Below, piece by piece: positions 18,154 through 26,804 of a stretch of DNA of 64,000 nt (the stretch's first letter is position 1; each line of letters starts with the position of its first letter). Source of the stretch: Candidatus Desulfovibrio trichonymphae (GTDB taxonomy: Bacteria > Desulfobacterota > Desulfovibrionia > Desulfovibrionales > Desulfovibrionaceae); the NCBI RefSeq assembly GCF_002355955.1, contig NZ_AP017368.1, forward strand, positions 62,001 to 126,000, given 5' to 3'. Below the pieces are notes generated by a model, which saw only the letters and a list, made by a program, of their open reading frames with translations, had not been told where the DNA came from and did not search any database. The position numbers were made by a program, and so were the translations under genes.

Positions 18154-18888
18154 ATGGATTTTACAAAGATAGACGAGCTCAGCAGCAAGCTGAAATCAAT
18201 GCGCCCGCTTAACTCTACAGAGCTTAAACGGCTTCGTGATGAGTTTATGGTAAAGAATACTTACAACTCAAACGCGATAGAGGGCAACACCCTCACACTT
18301 AGGGAAACGGCACTTGTCTTACAGGGCGTTACGATAGCAGAGAAGCCCGTCAAAGAGCATTTAGAGGTTATAGGTCACAAAGATGCTTTTGAATATGTGG
18401 TATCTTTTGCAGACGCAAATACCATCCTTACAGAGCGCGTCATAAAAGAAATACACTCGCTTGTGCTTATAAATGACTTTGCTAACCGTGGTGTGTACAG
18501 GCGCGTTCCCGTTTCCATTTCCGGGGCAACGCATACCCCGCCGCAGCCTTATTTGGTTCCTGAACAAATGGAAGCCCTTATGGTTGATTATGAGGGTATA
18601 AAGCGGGACAAACATATTATAGAGAGCGTTGCAGCGTTTCATTTATGTTTTGAAGGAATCCATCCGTTCATTGATGGTAACGGGCGCACAGGACGGCTCA
18701 TATTAAACTTTGAGCTTATTAGGGCAGGCCTATTGCCCGTAAATATAAAATTTTCTGAACGGCGAAAATACTATGATTGCTTTGAGCATTACTACTCAAA
18801 TGGACATACGCAGGATACCCTTTCCAAGCTGGTTGCCGATTATGAAGCGGAAGAGCTGTTAAAATACATTGCAATCTTAGAACGATAA
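18154..18888 (+). CDS. Fic family AMP transferase
   Basis: A 244-residue Fic protein. The catalytic signature HPFIDGNGRTGR is complete (residues about 169-180). The N-terminal inhibitory motif [S/T]xxxE[G/N] is present as SNAIEG (about 42-47), placing it with class II, self-inhibited Fic enzymes. These AMPylate target proteins on Ser/Thr/Tyr using ATP. I start at the second ATG (18154), which has AAGGG at good spacing; the ATG at 18145 adds three residues. No antitoxin gene is adjacent, as expected for the class. Codon use is AT-richer than the core genome, and an integrase tail lies just upstream, so it probably arrived on a mobile element. Confidence 0.92.
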   Translation: MDFTKIDELSSKLKSMRPLNSTELKRLRDEFMVKNTYNSNAIEGNTLTLRETALVLQGVTIAEKPVKEHLEVIGHKDAFEYVVSFADANTILTERVIKEIHSLVLINDFANRGVYRRVPVSISGATHTPPQPYLVPEQMEALMVDYEGIKRDKHIIESVAAFHLCFEGIHPFIDGNGRTGRLILNFELIRAGLLPVNIKFSERRKYYDCFEHYYSNGHTQDTLSKLVADYEAEELLKYIAILER

Positions 18889-19077
18889 CAGGAAAGAGCC
18901 GTTAGTAGTTGATACGGATCGGTTAGTATGCCGTTCTGGACAGATGCAGACGGTAACGCTTGCGACGGTAAAGAACACCTGTCGGTCAACGCTTCTCAAC
19001 AAGCGCGAGCAGGAATTGAAAAGACGACTTTTTCATACTGCCTCTGTATAGGCGGAGTATGATCAATTCCAAGGTTC
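18889..19077. other. Non-coding gap with an imperfect palindrome
   Basis: No gene is recognised. CATACTGCCT (19034-19043) pairs with AGGC and AGTATG (19050-19061), with two unpaired G between the two halves. There is no T-run on either side, so a terminator for dksA or fic is not supported. Confidence 0.4.
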
Positions 19078-19443
19078 TCAAAAGTCGCCGTGAAGATGCT
19101 CGTTTGCTTCCTGCCTTGCCTTGCAGTTGATGCACAAACGCGTCACCGGACGGGCCTTAAGCCGCTCAATACTGACGTCTTTGCCGCATTCGTCGCAAAC
19201 GCCGAAAGTGCCGTCATCAATGCGTTGCAGCGCGGCCTGAATTTTACGGATAAGCCGTCTTTCCCGGTCACGGATACGCAGAGTAAAGGCGCGATCGGAT
19301 TCTGCCGTGGCCCTGTCCGCCGGATCAGCAAAAATTTCATTGCTGTCTGTCATGTTTTCCAAGGTGGAATCGCCCTTTTGCTGGGCGTCTTCCAGCATTT
19401 TTGTAAGAAGGGCGCGAAAAAATTCAAGGTCATTGTGATTCAT
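19078..19443 (-). CDS. dksA: DksA/TraR family zinc-finger transcription factor
   Basis: A 121-residue DksA-type RNA polymerase secondary-channel protein. The coiled-coil tip motif DPADRA is present with both acidic residues and the Ala needed for DksA action. The C-terminal zinc finger has four cysteines (CDECG, CINC). It likely works with ppGpp at stringent promoters. It is monocistronic, with a promoter at 19511-19539. It is somewhat shorter than E. coli DksA (151 residues), so a DksA paralogue with the same mode of action cannot be excluded. Confidence 0.88.
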   Translation of the reverse strand: MNHNDLEFFRALLTKMLEDAQQKGDSTLENMTDSNEIFADPADRATAESDRAFTLRIRDRERRLIRKIQAALQRIDDGTFGVCDECGKDVSIERLKARPVTRLCINCKARQEANEHLHGDF

Positions 19444-19510
19444 ATATATTCCTCCGTTCGTCAGCGAAAAACGACACCGCCAGCTCGCTTTCCGCAGACA
19501 CTAACTAAGC

Positions 19511-19539
19511 TGTATAGCCATAGAAAAAGTTTTTGTAAA
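19511..19539 (-). promoter_or_regulatory. Putative dksA promoter
   Basis: On the minus strand TTTACA (19534-19539) and TATACA (19511-19516) are 17 bases apart, about 70 bases upstream of the dksA start. Confidence 0.55.
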
Positions 19540-19612
19540 GCGCCAGATGCGATAACAACGGAGCGGACGGCATGACGGTCCGAAAACAACAAACATGCCT
19601 GCGCGCTCTTAC

Positions 19613-20485
19613 TTACTGAAGCTGTACAAAATTTTTAAGCAACGCCAGCAGATCGTAGTGCAATTCTTCGTCCTGCAGCGCAAAATAAATGTTGGCCGTG
19701 AGAAATTCTGCCCAGTCACCCGTGTCAAACCGCATGCCGGTCAGACGAACAGCCATCATGCCCCGATGTTGGGCCAGAGTCTGCATGGCGTCGGTGAGCT
19801 GGATTTCGCCGTCGTGGCCCGGTTTGACCTGTTCAAGATAATCAAAAATATCCGGCGTCAGCACATATCGCCCCACAATGGCCAGTCGCGAGGGAGCATC
19901 TTCGCGTTTTGGCTTTTCCACCATGTCGCGCACACGAAAAATGCCGGGGGAGATTTCTTCGCCGTCAATAATGCCGTAACGGTTGACTTTTTCAAACGGC
20001 ACTTCCACAACGCCGATAACCGGCATTTTTTCGGCTATGGCCACGTCGATAAGCTGACCAATGGCCGGTACGCCGCCGAACATCAAATCATCCCCCACCA
20101 TGACGGCAAAGGGATCGGCCCGCACCAGTTCTCTTGCGCACAGCACGGCGTGCCCGAGACCCAGCTGTTTTTTTTGCCGTACAGACATGATGTTGACCAT
20201 TTCCGCCACCTTGCGCACTTCCGCCACCTTGTCGAGTTTACCGCCCCGTTCAAGCACCGCCTCAAGTTGCAAGTTGTAGTCAAAATGGTCTTCAATAACG
20301 CTCTTGTCCCTGTTGGTAACAAAGATCACGTCCTCAATCCGCGCGCGTTGCGCCTCTTCCACAACATACTGAATGACGGGTTTGTTGTAGACGGGCAGCA
20401 TTTCCTTGGGGATATTCTTGGTTGCGGGCAATGAACGTGTACCCCAGCCGGCCACGGGAATGATCACCTTGCGAATATTTTTCAT
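19613..20485 (-). CDS. galU: UTP-glucose-1-phosphate uridylyltransferase
   Basis: A 290-residue nucleotidyltransferase making UDP-glucose from UTP and glucose-1-phosphate, for envelope polysaccharide and glycan synthesis. The N-terminal nucleotide loop is GWGTRSLPATKNIPKEMLP. Further family marks are KPVIQYVVEEA, LGLGHAVLCA, VMVGDDLMFGG and the C-terminal DTGDWAEFL. Length and start (GGAGG five bases ahead) are normal. Monocistronic. Confidence 0.95.
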   Translation of the reverse strand: MKNIRKVIIPVAGWGTRSLPATKNIPKEMLPVYNKPVIQYVVEEAQRARIEDVIFVTNRDKSVIEDHFDYNLQLEAVLERGGKLDKVAEVRKVAEMVNIMSVRQKKQLGLGHAVLCARELVRADPFAVMVGDDLMFGGVPAIGQLIDVAIAEKMPVIGVVEVPFEKVNRYGIIDGEEISPGIFRVRDMVEKPKREDAPSRLAIVGRYVLTPDIFDYLEQVKPGHDGEIQLTDAMQTLAQHRGMMAVRLTGMRFDTGDWAEFLTANIYFALQDEELHYDLLALLKNFVQLQ

Positions 20486-20644
20486 ATGCGCCTCCGATTG
20501 CTTTTATGCCTCCGTCAAGGCATGCCGGGTATTCTGCGCTTGTGGACACCGTGGTGGACCATGATTGTTTCCACTTAGTGAACAGTCAATCAAAAATTCG
20601 GCGAGCGCAAGCAAAAATATAAAATGTGACAATGCACTAGGTGC

Positions 20645-20920
20645 TTAGTCCCAAAGTGAAATGGTTTGGATCAGCATTAAATCTGTCATGCTCCATTTGC
20701 CCTGGTTTTCCATCTGTGCGTTTACTTCGTCCAGAAGGTTGTTCTCCACAAGCAGATTTCAAAGCAACAGATAGTACTGTGATTCGGCTTGGTATCCTGA
20801 TCGCTTGATCCGTCCCATTGTTGCAAGAGGAGGATTTTAAACACCAGCAGCGCTGGATAGACTTTTACCCCGGAACTGGCTTCGGTCAGCTCTGCCAAGT
20901 GTTGTTTTGAGGCATTTTTC
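20645..20920 (-). pseudogene. IS5-family transposase remnant
   Basis: Minus-strand pieces of an IS5-type DDE transposase N-terminal part: HLAELTEASSGVKVYPALL, VFKILLLQQWDG, DTKPNHSTICCF, and in the next frame LVENNLLDEVNAQMENQG. At least one frameshift separates the pieces. The usual stretch between the QQW and HSTIC motifs is shortened, and the catalytic domain is missing. The fragment begins right at the stop of the glycosidase gene, so the element inserted into or next to that gene. Confidence 0.7.
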
Positions 20921-21873
20921 TAATCGGCGCCAGTTGACCCCATAATGTTTCTTGTACCAATGCAATGGGGCGATGTACCTGACAAGTCGCTGTTCAAGGC
21001 TTTGGTCGCGCCGGCTTTGCGGCGCACGCCGAGCACATTGGGCAGCATGGTCCGAATGTTGCCCGTCACCAAAAAATCAGCGGCAAAGCGTCCGTTCATT
21101 TCTCGCTCCAAGGATGCCGTGCGCACAAGCAGTCCCGCCTGCCCGCCGCCTTCCACATACATGACCGTCCGTACGTTGAGCGGCAGATGCAGTATTTGCC
21201 GGGCAAAGTCGTAGGCATCCACAGGTTCGCGGCAGTGCAGGAAAAGAATGTGCCCGTCGCCGTCATTCGCCACAGCGGAAATGGAGTAGAGCGGACCACC
21301 CGGCGTCCAGAGAATGCGCCTGTCCGCGTTGATCATGCGGTAGTTCTGGATCACAAGGGCGTAGCGGGTAATGGTCTCGCGCCAGCCGGGGTTGTCGCGG
21401 TCAACAATGGTCGCGGTAGGCAGGCTCGGATCGTCCGGAGCGGCCACGAAAAAAGCACCGAAACGTTGCGCGATGTGGCCGTTGTTAATGTGATCGCCTT
21501 GGCGCATATAACCTGTGCTGGTGCTGTTGTCCTGCAGATACATGCTCGCATTGATGGCCGCCACAAGGTCGCGCTGTTCTCCCCATTCATGGAGGGAGCG
21601 CGCCGCAAGCCCGTCTTCAGACCGCGCGCAGAGTACAAAGTCGAAACGGGCGGGATCAATACGCACAACAGCAATGCGCGTCTCGTTTTCGTTCATCTGG
21701 AATTCTCCAAAGGCAAGGCCCGGTTCCAGCTGATCCCAGAGGGCGAAGCCCTTATGCGTGTCAGCCGCCCATACATGTGCGTCCGGGCAGAACAGCCGGC
21801 AGATGAGGGCCACAAGCGGCAAAAGACGGGCAATACCGCCACGGGTCAAAACGCATGCTGTGGAAGGATGCAT
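20920..21873 (-). CDS. Phosphodiester glycosidase (NAGPA-like) family exported protein
   Basis: A 317-residue protein with an N-terminal signal (hydrophobic 14-30, cleavage near VWAAD) and a domain resembling the phosphodiester glycosidase/NAGPA family (DUF2233). Visible marks are AINASMYLQDN, GYMRQGDHINNG, LWTPGGPLYSISAV and YVEGGGQAGLLV. The family cleaves sugar phosphodiesters, often in envelope or exopolysaccharide metabolism. The recognised domain ends near LPNVLGVRRK. The last 25 or so residues (ending IMGSTGAD) run straight into the IS5 remnant, so the natural C-terminus may have been replaced. Function inferred at family level only. Confidence 0.8.
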   Translation of the reverse strand: MHPSTACVLTRGGIARLLPLVALICRLFCPDAHVWAADTHKGFALWDQLEPGLAFGEFQMNENETRIAVVRIDPARFDFVLCARSEDGLAARSLHEWGEQRDLVAAINASMYLQDNSTSTGYMRQGDHINNGHIAQRFGAFFVAAPDDPSLPTATIVDRDNPGWRETITRYALVIQNYRMINADRRILWTPGGPLYSISAVANDGDGHILFLHCREPVDAYDFARQILHLPLNVRTVMYVEGGGQAGLLVRTASLEREMNGRFAADFLVTGNIRTMLPNVLGVRRKAGATKALNSDLSGTSPHCIGTRNIMGSTGAD

Positions 21874-21988
21874 CGCTGTTTCTTATGGTCAAGCCCGTTT
21901 TTTTGCAAGTTGACATGGCGCGGCGCGTTGCTGCATAACTTTTTGTGTTGTCCCGATAAATTGCCGCCGCCGACACTGTGGGGAAACT

Positions 21989-22880
21989 ATGCACATCGGC
22001 ACATTAATTCGTTCCGCCGTCTCGCCGTTTTTTTCTCTGGAATTTTTCCCCCCCAGCCGACGCATCCCAGATGCCCGGTTTTTACTCCACGGTGGATCAG
22101 CTGTGCACGCTTTCACCGCTTTTTGTTTCTGTTACATACGGTGCCTGCGGATCGCGACAGCGCAATACGCTGGCTGTCACAGCGCAGCTTGCCGGACGCG
22201 GTCTGACAACCATGGCGCATTTGACCTGCGTCGGCGCCGAGCCTCTTGCTATTATGCAGTTTTTGAAAGAGCTGCGGGCCGTCCACGTTGATAATGTGCT
22301 GGCCCTGCGTGGAGACAGCCCTGTGGACGGCGGCCAAAAGGCGGAGCACGGGCATTTTCGCCATGCCTCTGATCTGGTTGCGTTTATACGCGCGTATGAG
22401 CCTGATATGGGCGTCGGCGTGGCCGCCTACCCCGCTCCGCACCCTGAATCCCCTTCTTTTGCGGCTGATCGTGACCACACTGCGCAAAAATTGCGTGCCG
22501 GGGCTGACTTTGCGCTGACACAGCTTTTTTTTGACGTGCGCGAGTATGAAGATCTGCTGGCGGACCTGCACGCCAGAGGGCTGGACACACCTGTCGTGCC
22601 GGGCATTCTGCCCATCCAGAGCTTTGATTCGCTACGCCGTGTGCTGTCTTTGTGCGGGGCAAATATTCCGGGCAAACTCTATCTTGCCCTTGAAAAGGCC
22701 CAGCAAAGGGGTGGGGCGGAAGCCGTGCGCGATGTCGGCCTTGATTTCGCCGTGCGACAGATACGCCGATTGCTCAACTGCGGTGCGCCGGGCGTTCATC
22801 TGTACACGCTGAATAAAAGCGAAATGTGCCTGTACATTGCCGAAGAAACAGGCTTGCCTTTGAACTGTTTGAGCCGTTAA
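21989..22880 (+). pseudogene. metF: Methylenetetrahydrofolate reductase, frameshifted
   Basis: The gene starts at the ATG at 21989 (GGGG box ahead) as MHIGTLIRSAVSPFFSLEFF, the normal MetF start with the FFP motif. At a run of seven C (22048-22054) the frame shifts by one. Removing one C restores continuous MetF sequence (PPADASQMPGFYSTVDQ and on to FVSVTYGACGS, TMAHLTCVG, LALRGD, TQLFFD). The downstream frame is open to 22880 and includes most of the FAD-binding barrel, so a protein starting at 22071 would lack only the first strand. The gene is either a recent pseudogene, a slippage-read gene or a homopolymer error. MetF makes 5-methyl-THF for methionine synthesis. Confidence 0.85.
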
Positions 22881-23139
22881 GACTATTGAGGGAGATCACA
22901 GGCGGCTCATCAGTAACTTTCATCAACCTCAACATCACCACTTACAGCGATTCTCCCTTGCGCAGCGGCAAGATGTGGGCAAAATCCCTGTGGGCTTAGA
23001 AAAATGGAACCGTGTAGGTTACCATTTATTCTCTTGTGCAAAATTGATTTTAACTTTTTGCCGGATCAGGCAAGCATTCCCTAAAATGGGGCAAAAAGGT
23101 GGTACAGGGGCTGTGAATTTCCGCAATCTGTTGATTTTT
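22881..23139. other. Gap between metF and tRNA-Thr, nothing recognised
   Basis: No open frame with family resemblance, no strong hairpin with a T-run. The sequence is somewhat AT-richer than its surroundings and may be decayed DNA. Confidence 0.4.
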
Positions 23140-23215
23140 TGGAGCCCTTGAGCAGGGTTGAACTGCTGACCTCATCCTTACCAAGGATGCGCTCTGCCGG
23201 CTGAGCTACAAGGGC
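23140..23215 (-). tRNA. tRNA-Thr (GGT anticodon)
   Basis: A 76-base cloverleaf on the minus strand. The acceptor stem is GCCCTTG/CAAGGGC followed by T and an encoded CCA. The D-arm begins TAGCTCAG. The anticodon stem CATCC/GGATG carries loop TTGGTAA, giving anticodon GGT. The T-arm holds GTTCAAC. A promoter lies about 17 bases upstream. Confidence 0.95.
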
Positions 23216-23231
23216 GTTGCGACGGGCATCT

Positions 23232-23258
23232 CTTATACTATCGTTGTGTCCGCGTCAA
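23232..23258 (-). promoter_or_regulatory. Putative tRNA-Thr promoter
   Basis: TTGACG (23253-23258) and TATAAG (23232-23237) on the minus strand, spacer 15 bases, just ahead of the tRNA 5' end. The spacer is short, otherwise good. Confidence 0.5.
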
Positions 23259-23455
23259 GCGTCGGCCCCGACTGGCTTCCTGCGACTGATTCAGAGGCAA
23301 CACGTCAGGATGGGCGAAAATGCCTCCGTGGAAACGCAAAAGTTTGCGTTCCAGAGTGGTGGAAAATCGCCCCTGGTTCAATCTCCTTCAATAAATCCTC
23401 AAGCAATAATGCGTACAGGGCCTGTTTCCGGGCTGCCTTATCGTCCGGGGCGGTT

Positions 23456-24496
23456 TTATTTCCCGCCGTGTTTACTGGCGCGATACCGCTGCACCGCTCT
23501 GTTGTGATCCGTAAGGTTTGTGGAAAAAACATGCTCTCCGCCGTCGCTTGCCGCCACAAAATACAAAAAATCATGAGATTCTGGACGAACAGCCGCCGTC
23601 AGCGCTGCAATGCCGAAGGAACATATCGGCCCAGGCGGCAGGCCGGGATGCTGATAGGTATTGTACAGATTGGCCGCGTCATCCAGATGAACACGGCGCA
23701 AATTGCCGTCAAAGCCCTCGCCGAGCCCATAAATGACAGTGGGGTCCGCCTGCAGCAGCAGGCCTTTCTCAATCCTGTTGCTGTACACGCCGGCCACACG
23801 CGGCCGTTCTGCATTGCGGCCTGTTTCTTTTTCAACCACAGAAGCCAGGACAACGTATTTTTTCAGGTCTTCCGCCGCAGGTTTTTTTGTGTCCGGCCAT
23901 GCCTGCGCGGCCCTGCGCCAGAAATTTTCCACCATGCGCCCAACAACAGCCTGTGCCTGCGACATATCAGGAGCATCCGGCTTTTTGAGCAGATACGTGT
24001 CGGGCATTAAAAAGCCTTCCGCCGTGCTGAAAGGAATGCCGTAACGGCGCAGAAAGTCCGTGTCCGCAATGACGTTCTGAAAATCCTCAAAACGCACAAA
24101 TCCCGTTTGTTCGAGCAGGCGGCCCGTCTGATGCCAAGTCAGCCCTTCCGGCACAGTGATGCGAAACAGCACGGGCCGTCCGTTCACAAGTTCATCCAGT
24201 ACTCTTTCAGGCACCCAGCCGGTGTTCAAAGCAAAACGTCCTGCTTGCAGGCGATTTTCGCTGCGGTGCCAACGTGCCAACAGACTGAATTTGCGGGCGT
24301 CCGTCACAATGCCCCTTACGGCCAGCTCCGCACTCACAAAGGCCAGTCTCGCTCCGGGCGTCACGTCAAAAAAAACTTCACGGCCCTGCGTTTCCGGAGC
24401 GTTGTTCAAAAACACGCATGCCTCATAGAACAACCAGCCGCAAAACGCCAACGCGCACAAAAGCGCCATGCCGAAAACGCGCAACGCGATTTTCAC
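23456..24496 (-). CDS. mltG: Endolytic peptidoglycan transglycosylase MltG
   Basis: A 346-residue YceG/MltG protein: one N-terminal membrane helix (about 5-30), a LysM-like segment, and the catalytic domain with the active-site Glu in LASVVEKETG. The substrate groove motifs YSNRIEKGLLLQADPTVIYG and YNTYQHPGLPPGPICSFG are complete. It cleaves nascent glycan strands in the periplasm and is thought to end their elongation. It overlaps ruvX by four bases (ATGA), so translation is coupled, and trpS lies upstream. Confidence 0.94.
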   Translation of the reverse strand: MKIALRVFGMALLCALAFCGWLFYEACVFLNNAPETQGREVFFDVTPGARLAFVSAELAVRGIVTDARKFSLLARWHRSENRLQAGRFALNTGWVPERVLDELVNGRPVLFRITVPEGLTWHQTGRLLEQTGFVRFEDFQNVIADTDFLRRYGIPFSTAEGFLMPDTYLLKKPDAPDMSQAQAVVGRMVENFWRRAAQAWPDTKKPAAEDLKKYVVLASVVEKETGRNAERPRVAGVYSNRIEKGLLLQADPTVIYGLGEGFDGNLRRVHLDDAANLYNTYQHPGLPPGPICSFGIAALTAAVRPESHDFLYFVAASDGGEHVFSTNLTDHNRAVQRYRASKHGGK

Positions 24497-24930
24497 GCCC
24501 GTCTCCGTTCATCAGGATTCAATGCCAAAAAAGAGGCCAGAATGCGCACGGCCGCTTGCTGATCAATGACGTCGCGACGCCTTTTGGACGCAATGCCCGC
24601 CTCGCGCAGATCGTCCAGCGCCTCGACAGAACTGAGCGTTTCAGCCATAAAAAAAAAAGGCAGGTACACACGGCGCTTGAGGCGTTCTGTGACATTGCGC
24701 ACCTGCCTTGTGATCAGGCTTTCCCGGCCGTCTTCGTGCACAGGCAGACCCACGACAACCGTCCCGGCGCCCTCATGCGCAACGCGGGCCGCAAGTTCAG
24801 CCAGCAATGCCTTGCGGTTGAGGAAATCTTGCAGACGCAAGGTCGCAAGGGGAAAGGCAAGACGCCCTTCCGGGTCGGACACGGCAAGCCCGGTGCGGGC
24901 CAAACCATAATCTACGCCTACATATTTCAT
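24493..24930 (-). CDS. ruvX: Holliday-junction resolvase-like RuvX (YqgF)
   Basis: A 145-residue RNase H-fold protein with YVGVDYGLARTGLAVSD holding the first catalytic Asp, VVVGLPVHEDG, and a C-terminal RRRDVIDQQAAVRIL with acidic residues. The family takes part in 16S rRNA 5' maturation and has Holliday-junction resolvase activity in some members. It is the middle gene of trpS-ruvX-mltG; the trpS stop is 6 bases upstream and mltG overlaps by four bases. Confidence 0.92.
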   Translation of the reverse strand: MKYVGVDYGLARTGLAVSDPEGRLAFPLATLRLQDFLNRKALLAELAARVAHEGAGTVVVGLPVHEDGRESLITRQVRNVTERLKRRVYLPFFFMAETLSSVEALDDLREAGIASKRRRDVIDQQAAVRILASFLALNPDERRRA

Positions 24931-24935
24931 CGGGG

Positions 24936-25922
24936 TTACAGCCCCATTTTCTGCCGCACATCGTCCATCGTGACGCAGGCAAAAGTACGTGCGCTCTCAT
25001 TGCCGGCCGCAAAAATCTCCTCCACAGCGCCGGGGCGCTCCGTCAGCTTTGCACGGCGCTCCTGTATGGGAAGGAGAAAAGCTTTCAGATTTTTCAGAAA
25101 TATTTTTTTGCAGTCCACGCACCCGAGTGTTGCCGTGGCGCAGCCCTCACGAATGTCCGCCCGCGTTTGGTCGTCTGTCAAAAGCACATGATAGGAGAAA
25201 AGATTGCACACATCCGGGTTGCCGGGATCTGTTTTGCGCAGACGCGTCTGATCCGTAAACATGCCTCGCACTTTTCCCCGAATGTCGGCAAAATTATCTG
25301 ACAAAAAAATGCTGTTGCCGTAACTTTTGGACATTTTGCGGCCGTCCAGACCGGGACATTTGGCCGCCAGCGTCAGCAGCGCCTGGGGTTCAGGAAAGGT
25401 TTGACCATAACAACTGTTGAAACGCCGCGCGATTTCACGGGTGAGTTCCAGATGCGGCAGCTGATCCTCTCCCACAGGCACGCCGTAGGGCCTGTATATA
25501 AGTATGTCCGCCGCCATCAGCACAGGATAGCAGAGAAAACCCACATTGCCCAAGTCTTTGCTGCTGATTTGTTGTTGCTGTTCCTTATAGGTGGGGTTGC
25601 GTTCAAGCCAGGAAACGGGCGTGACCATGGAGAGCAAAAGAGAGAGCTCAGCAGTTTCCTTCACGGCAGACTGGCGGAAGATAACACATTTATCCGGCTC
25701 TAGGCCGACGGCCACCCAGTCTTTAACCATTTCGACGATATTGCGGCGTATGCCTGATGTATCCGCAAAATCGCTCGTCATGGCGTGCCAGTCCGCAACA
25801 AAAAAATAGGCCTGCGCATTTTCCTGAAGGTCAAGCCAGTTTTTAAGCACCCCGAAATAATGACCGAGATGCAGCGGTCCTGTAGGGCGCATGCCCGACA
25901 GCGCGCGTGATTCCCTGTTCAT
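24936..25922 (-). CDS. trpS: Tryptophanyl-tRNA synthetase
   Basis: A 328-residue class I aminoacyl-tRNA synthetase for tryptophan. The ATP-site motifs are GPLHLGHYFG (HIGH type) near residue 15 and KMSKSYGN near 200. GVPVGEDQLPHLELTREIARRFN is typical of TrpRS. The length is normal for the bacterial enzyme. First gene of the trpS-ruvX-mltG unit. Confidence 0.96.
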   Translation of the reverse strand: MNRESRALSGMRPTGPLHLGHYFGVLKNWLDLQENAQAYFFVADWHAMTSDFADTSGIRRNIVEMVKDWVAVGLEPDKCVIFRQSAVKETAELSLLLSMVTPVSWLERNPTYKEQQQQISSKDLGNVGFLCYPVLMAADILIYRPYGVPVGEDQLPHLELTREIARRFNSCYGQTFPEPQALLTLAAKCPGLDGRKMSKSYGNSIFLSDNFADIRGKVRGMFTDQTRLRKTDPGNPDVCNLFSYHVLLTDDQTRADIREGCATATLGCVDCKKIFLKNLKAFLLPIQERRAKLTERPGAVEEIFAAGNESARTFACVTMDDVRQKMGL

Positions 25923-26019
25923 ATCACCTTCCTTCTCTCCCCTGATGCGTATGCTGCGTAACCGTCGGAGAGCAGATTCTTTTTTGCTGTTGTGATGCCG
26001 TTATTTATTATGCGCGTCG

Positions 26020-26691
26020 CTACAGACCAAGCAGCCTGAAATAACCCCGCACGCTGCCGTCCACGAGCGGCCCCAGCACATGGTTCAGCAGGCCGGAGAA
26101 AAGCAGCAGCAACAAAATAACAAAACCGTAGCGCTCAAGGCGTATATAACGCCACCCCATGTTGCCCTGCAAAAAATACGACAGCACCTTGCTGCCGTCC
26201 AGCGGCGGGATGGGCAGCAGATTGAGCCAGCCAAGGCCGAAATTGATCACCACGCCCGCCTGCAGGGAAGTAAGGGCAAAAATATACATATTGCTGTGTT
26301 GCCAGACGACGGGGGGGAAAACAACAAAGACAAGGCGCAGCAGCCCGCCGAACACGAACGCCAGAAAAAAATTGGTCAGTGGGCCGGCAAGGGCCACCAG
26401 CATCATGTCTTTTGCGGGATTGCGGAAATAACGCGGGTTCACGGGCACGGGCTTTGCCCAGCCGAACACGAAGCTGCCGGTCAAACTGGTGATCCCGAAG
26501 ACAATCAGTCCCATAGGGTCAATATGCGGCAGGGGGTTGAGCGTGAGGCGGCCGATCGCGGCGGCTGTGGGATCCCCACGGCGAAACGCCACATAGCCGT
26601 GGGCAACCTCGTGCAGTATGATGCCGAGCAACGTGGGCACAGCGGCAATGGCCAAGGCGCGTAGCGCCGATGCGAAATCAATATTAAACAT
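26020..26691 (-). CDS. Site-2-protease family M50 membrane metalloprotease
   Basis: A 223-residue polytopic protein with the zinc motif HEVAHG (residues about 27-32) and the second site LNLLPIPPLDGSK. There are about five to six transmembrane helices and no PDZ domain, placing it in the short M50/rhomboid-like S2P group with unknown substrate. No strong ribosome site is visible at the chosen ATG. It lies just upstream of trpS on the same strand. Confidence 0.88.
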   Translation of the reverse strand: MFNIDFASALRALAIAAVPTLLGIILHEVAHGYVAFRRGDPTAAAIGRLTLNPLPHIDPMGLIVFGITSLTGSFVFGWAKPVPVNPRYFRNPAKDMMLVALAGPLTNFFLAFVFGGLLRLVFVVFPPVVWQHSNMYIFALTSLQAGVVINFGLGWLNLLPIPPLDGSKVLSYFLQGNMGWRYIRLERYGFVILLLLLFSGLLNHVLGPLVDGSVRGYFRLLGL

Positions 26692-26804
26692 TTTATATAG
26701 ATAACATATTCCTGTGCGCGGAGCAAGCGGCGCTTGTCTTTAACGCCGTTTTGATAGAAACTGTCTACTTCATTATCATATAACTTTATTAGGGCCGACG
26801 CACA

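Noticed and set aside
19034-19061. Palindrome between fic and dksA as a terminator
   Set aside because: No T-run on either strand and a bulged stem; kept only as a note in the gap entry.
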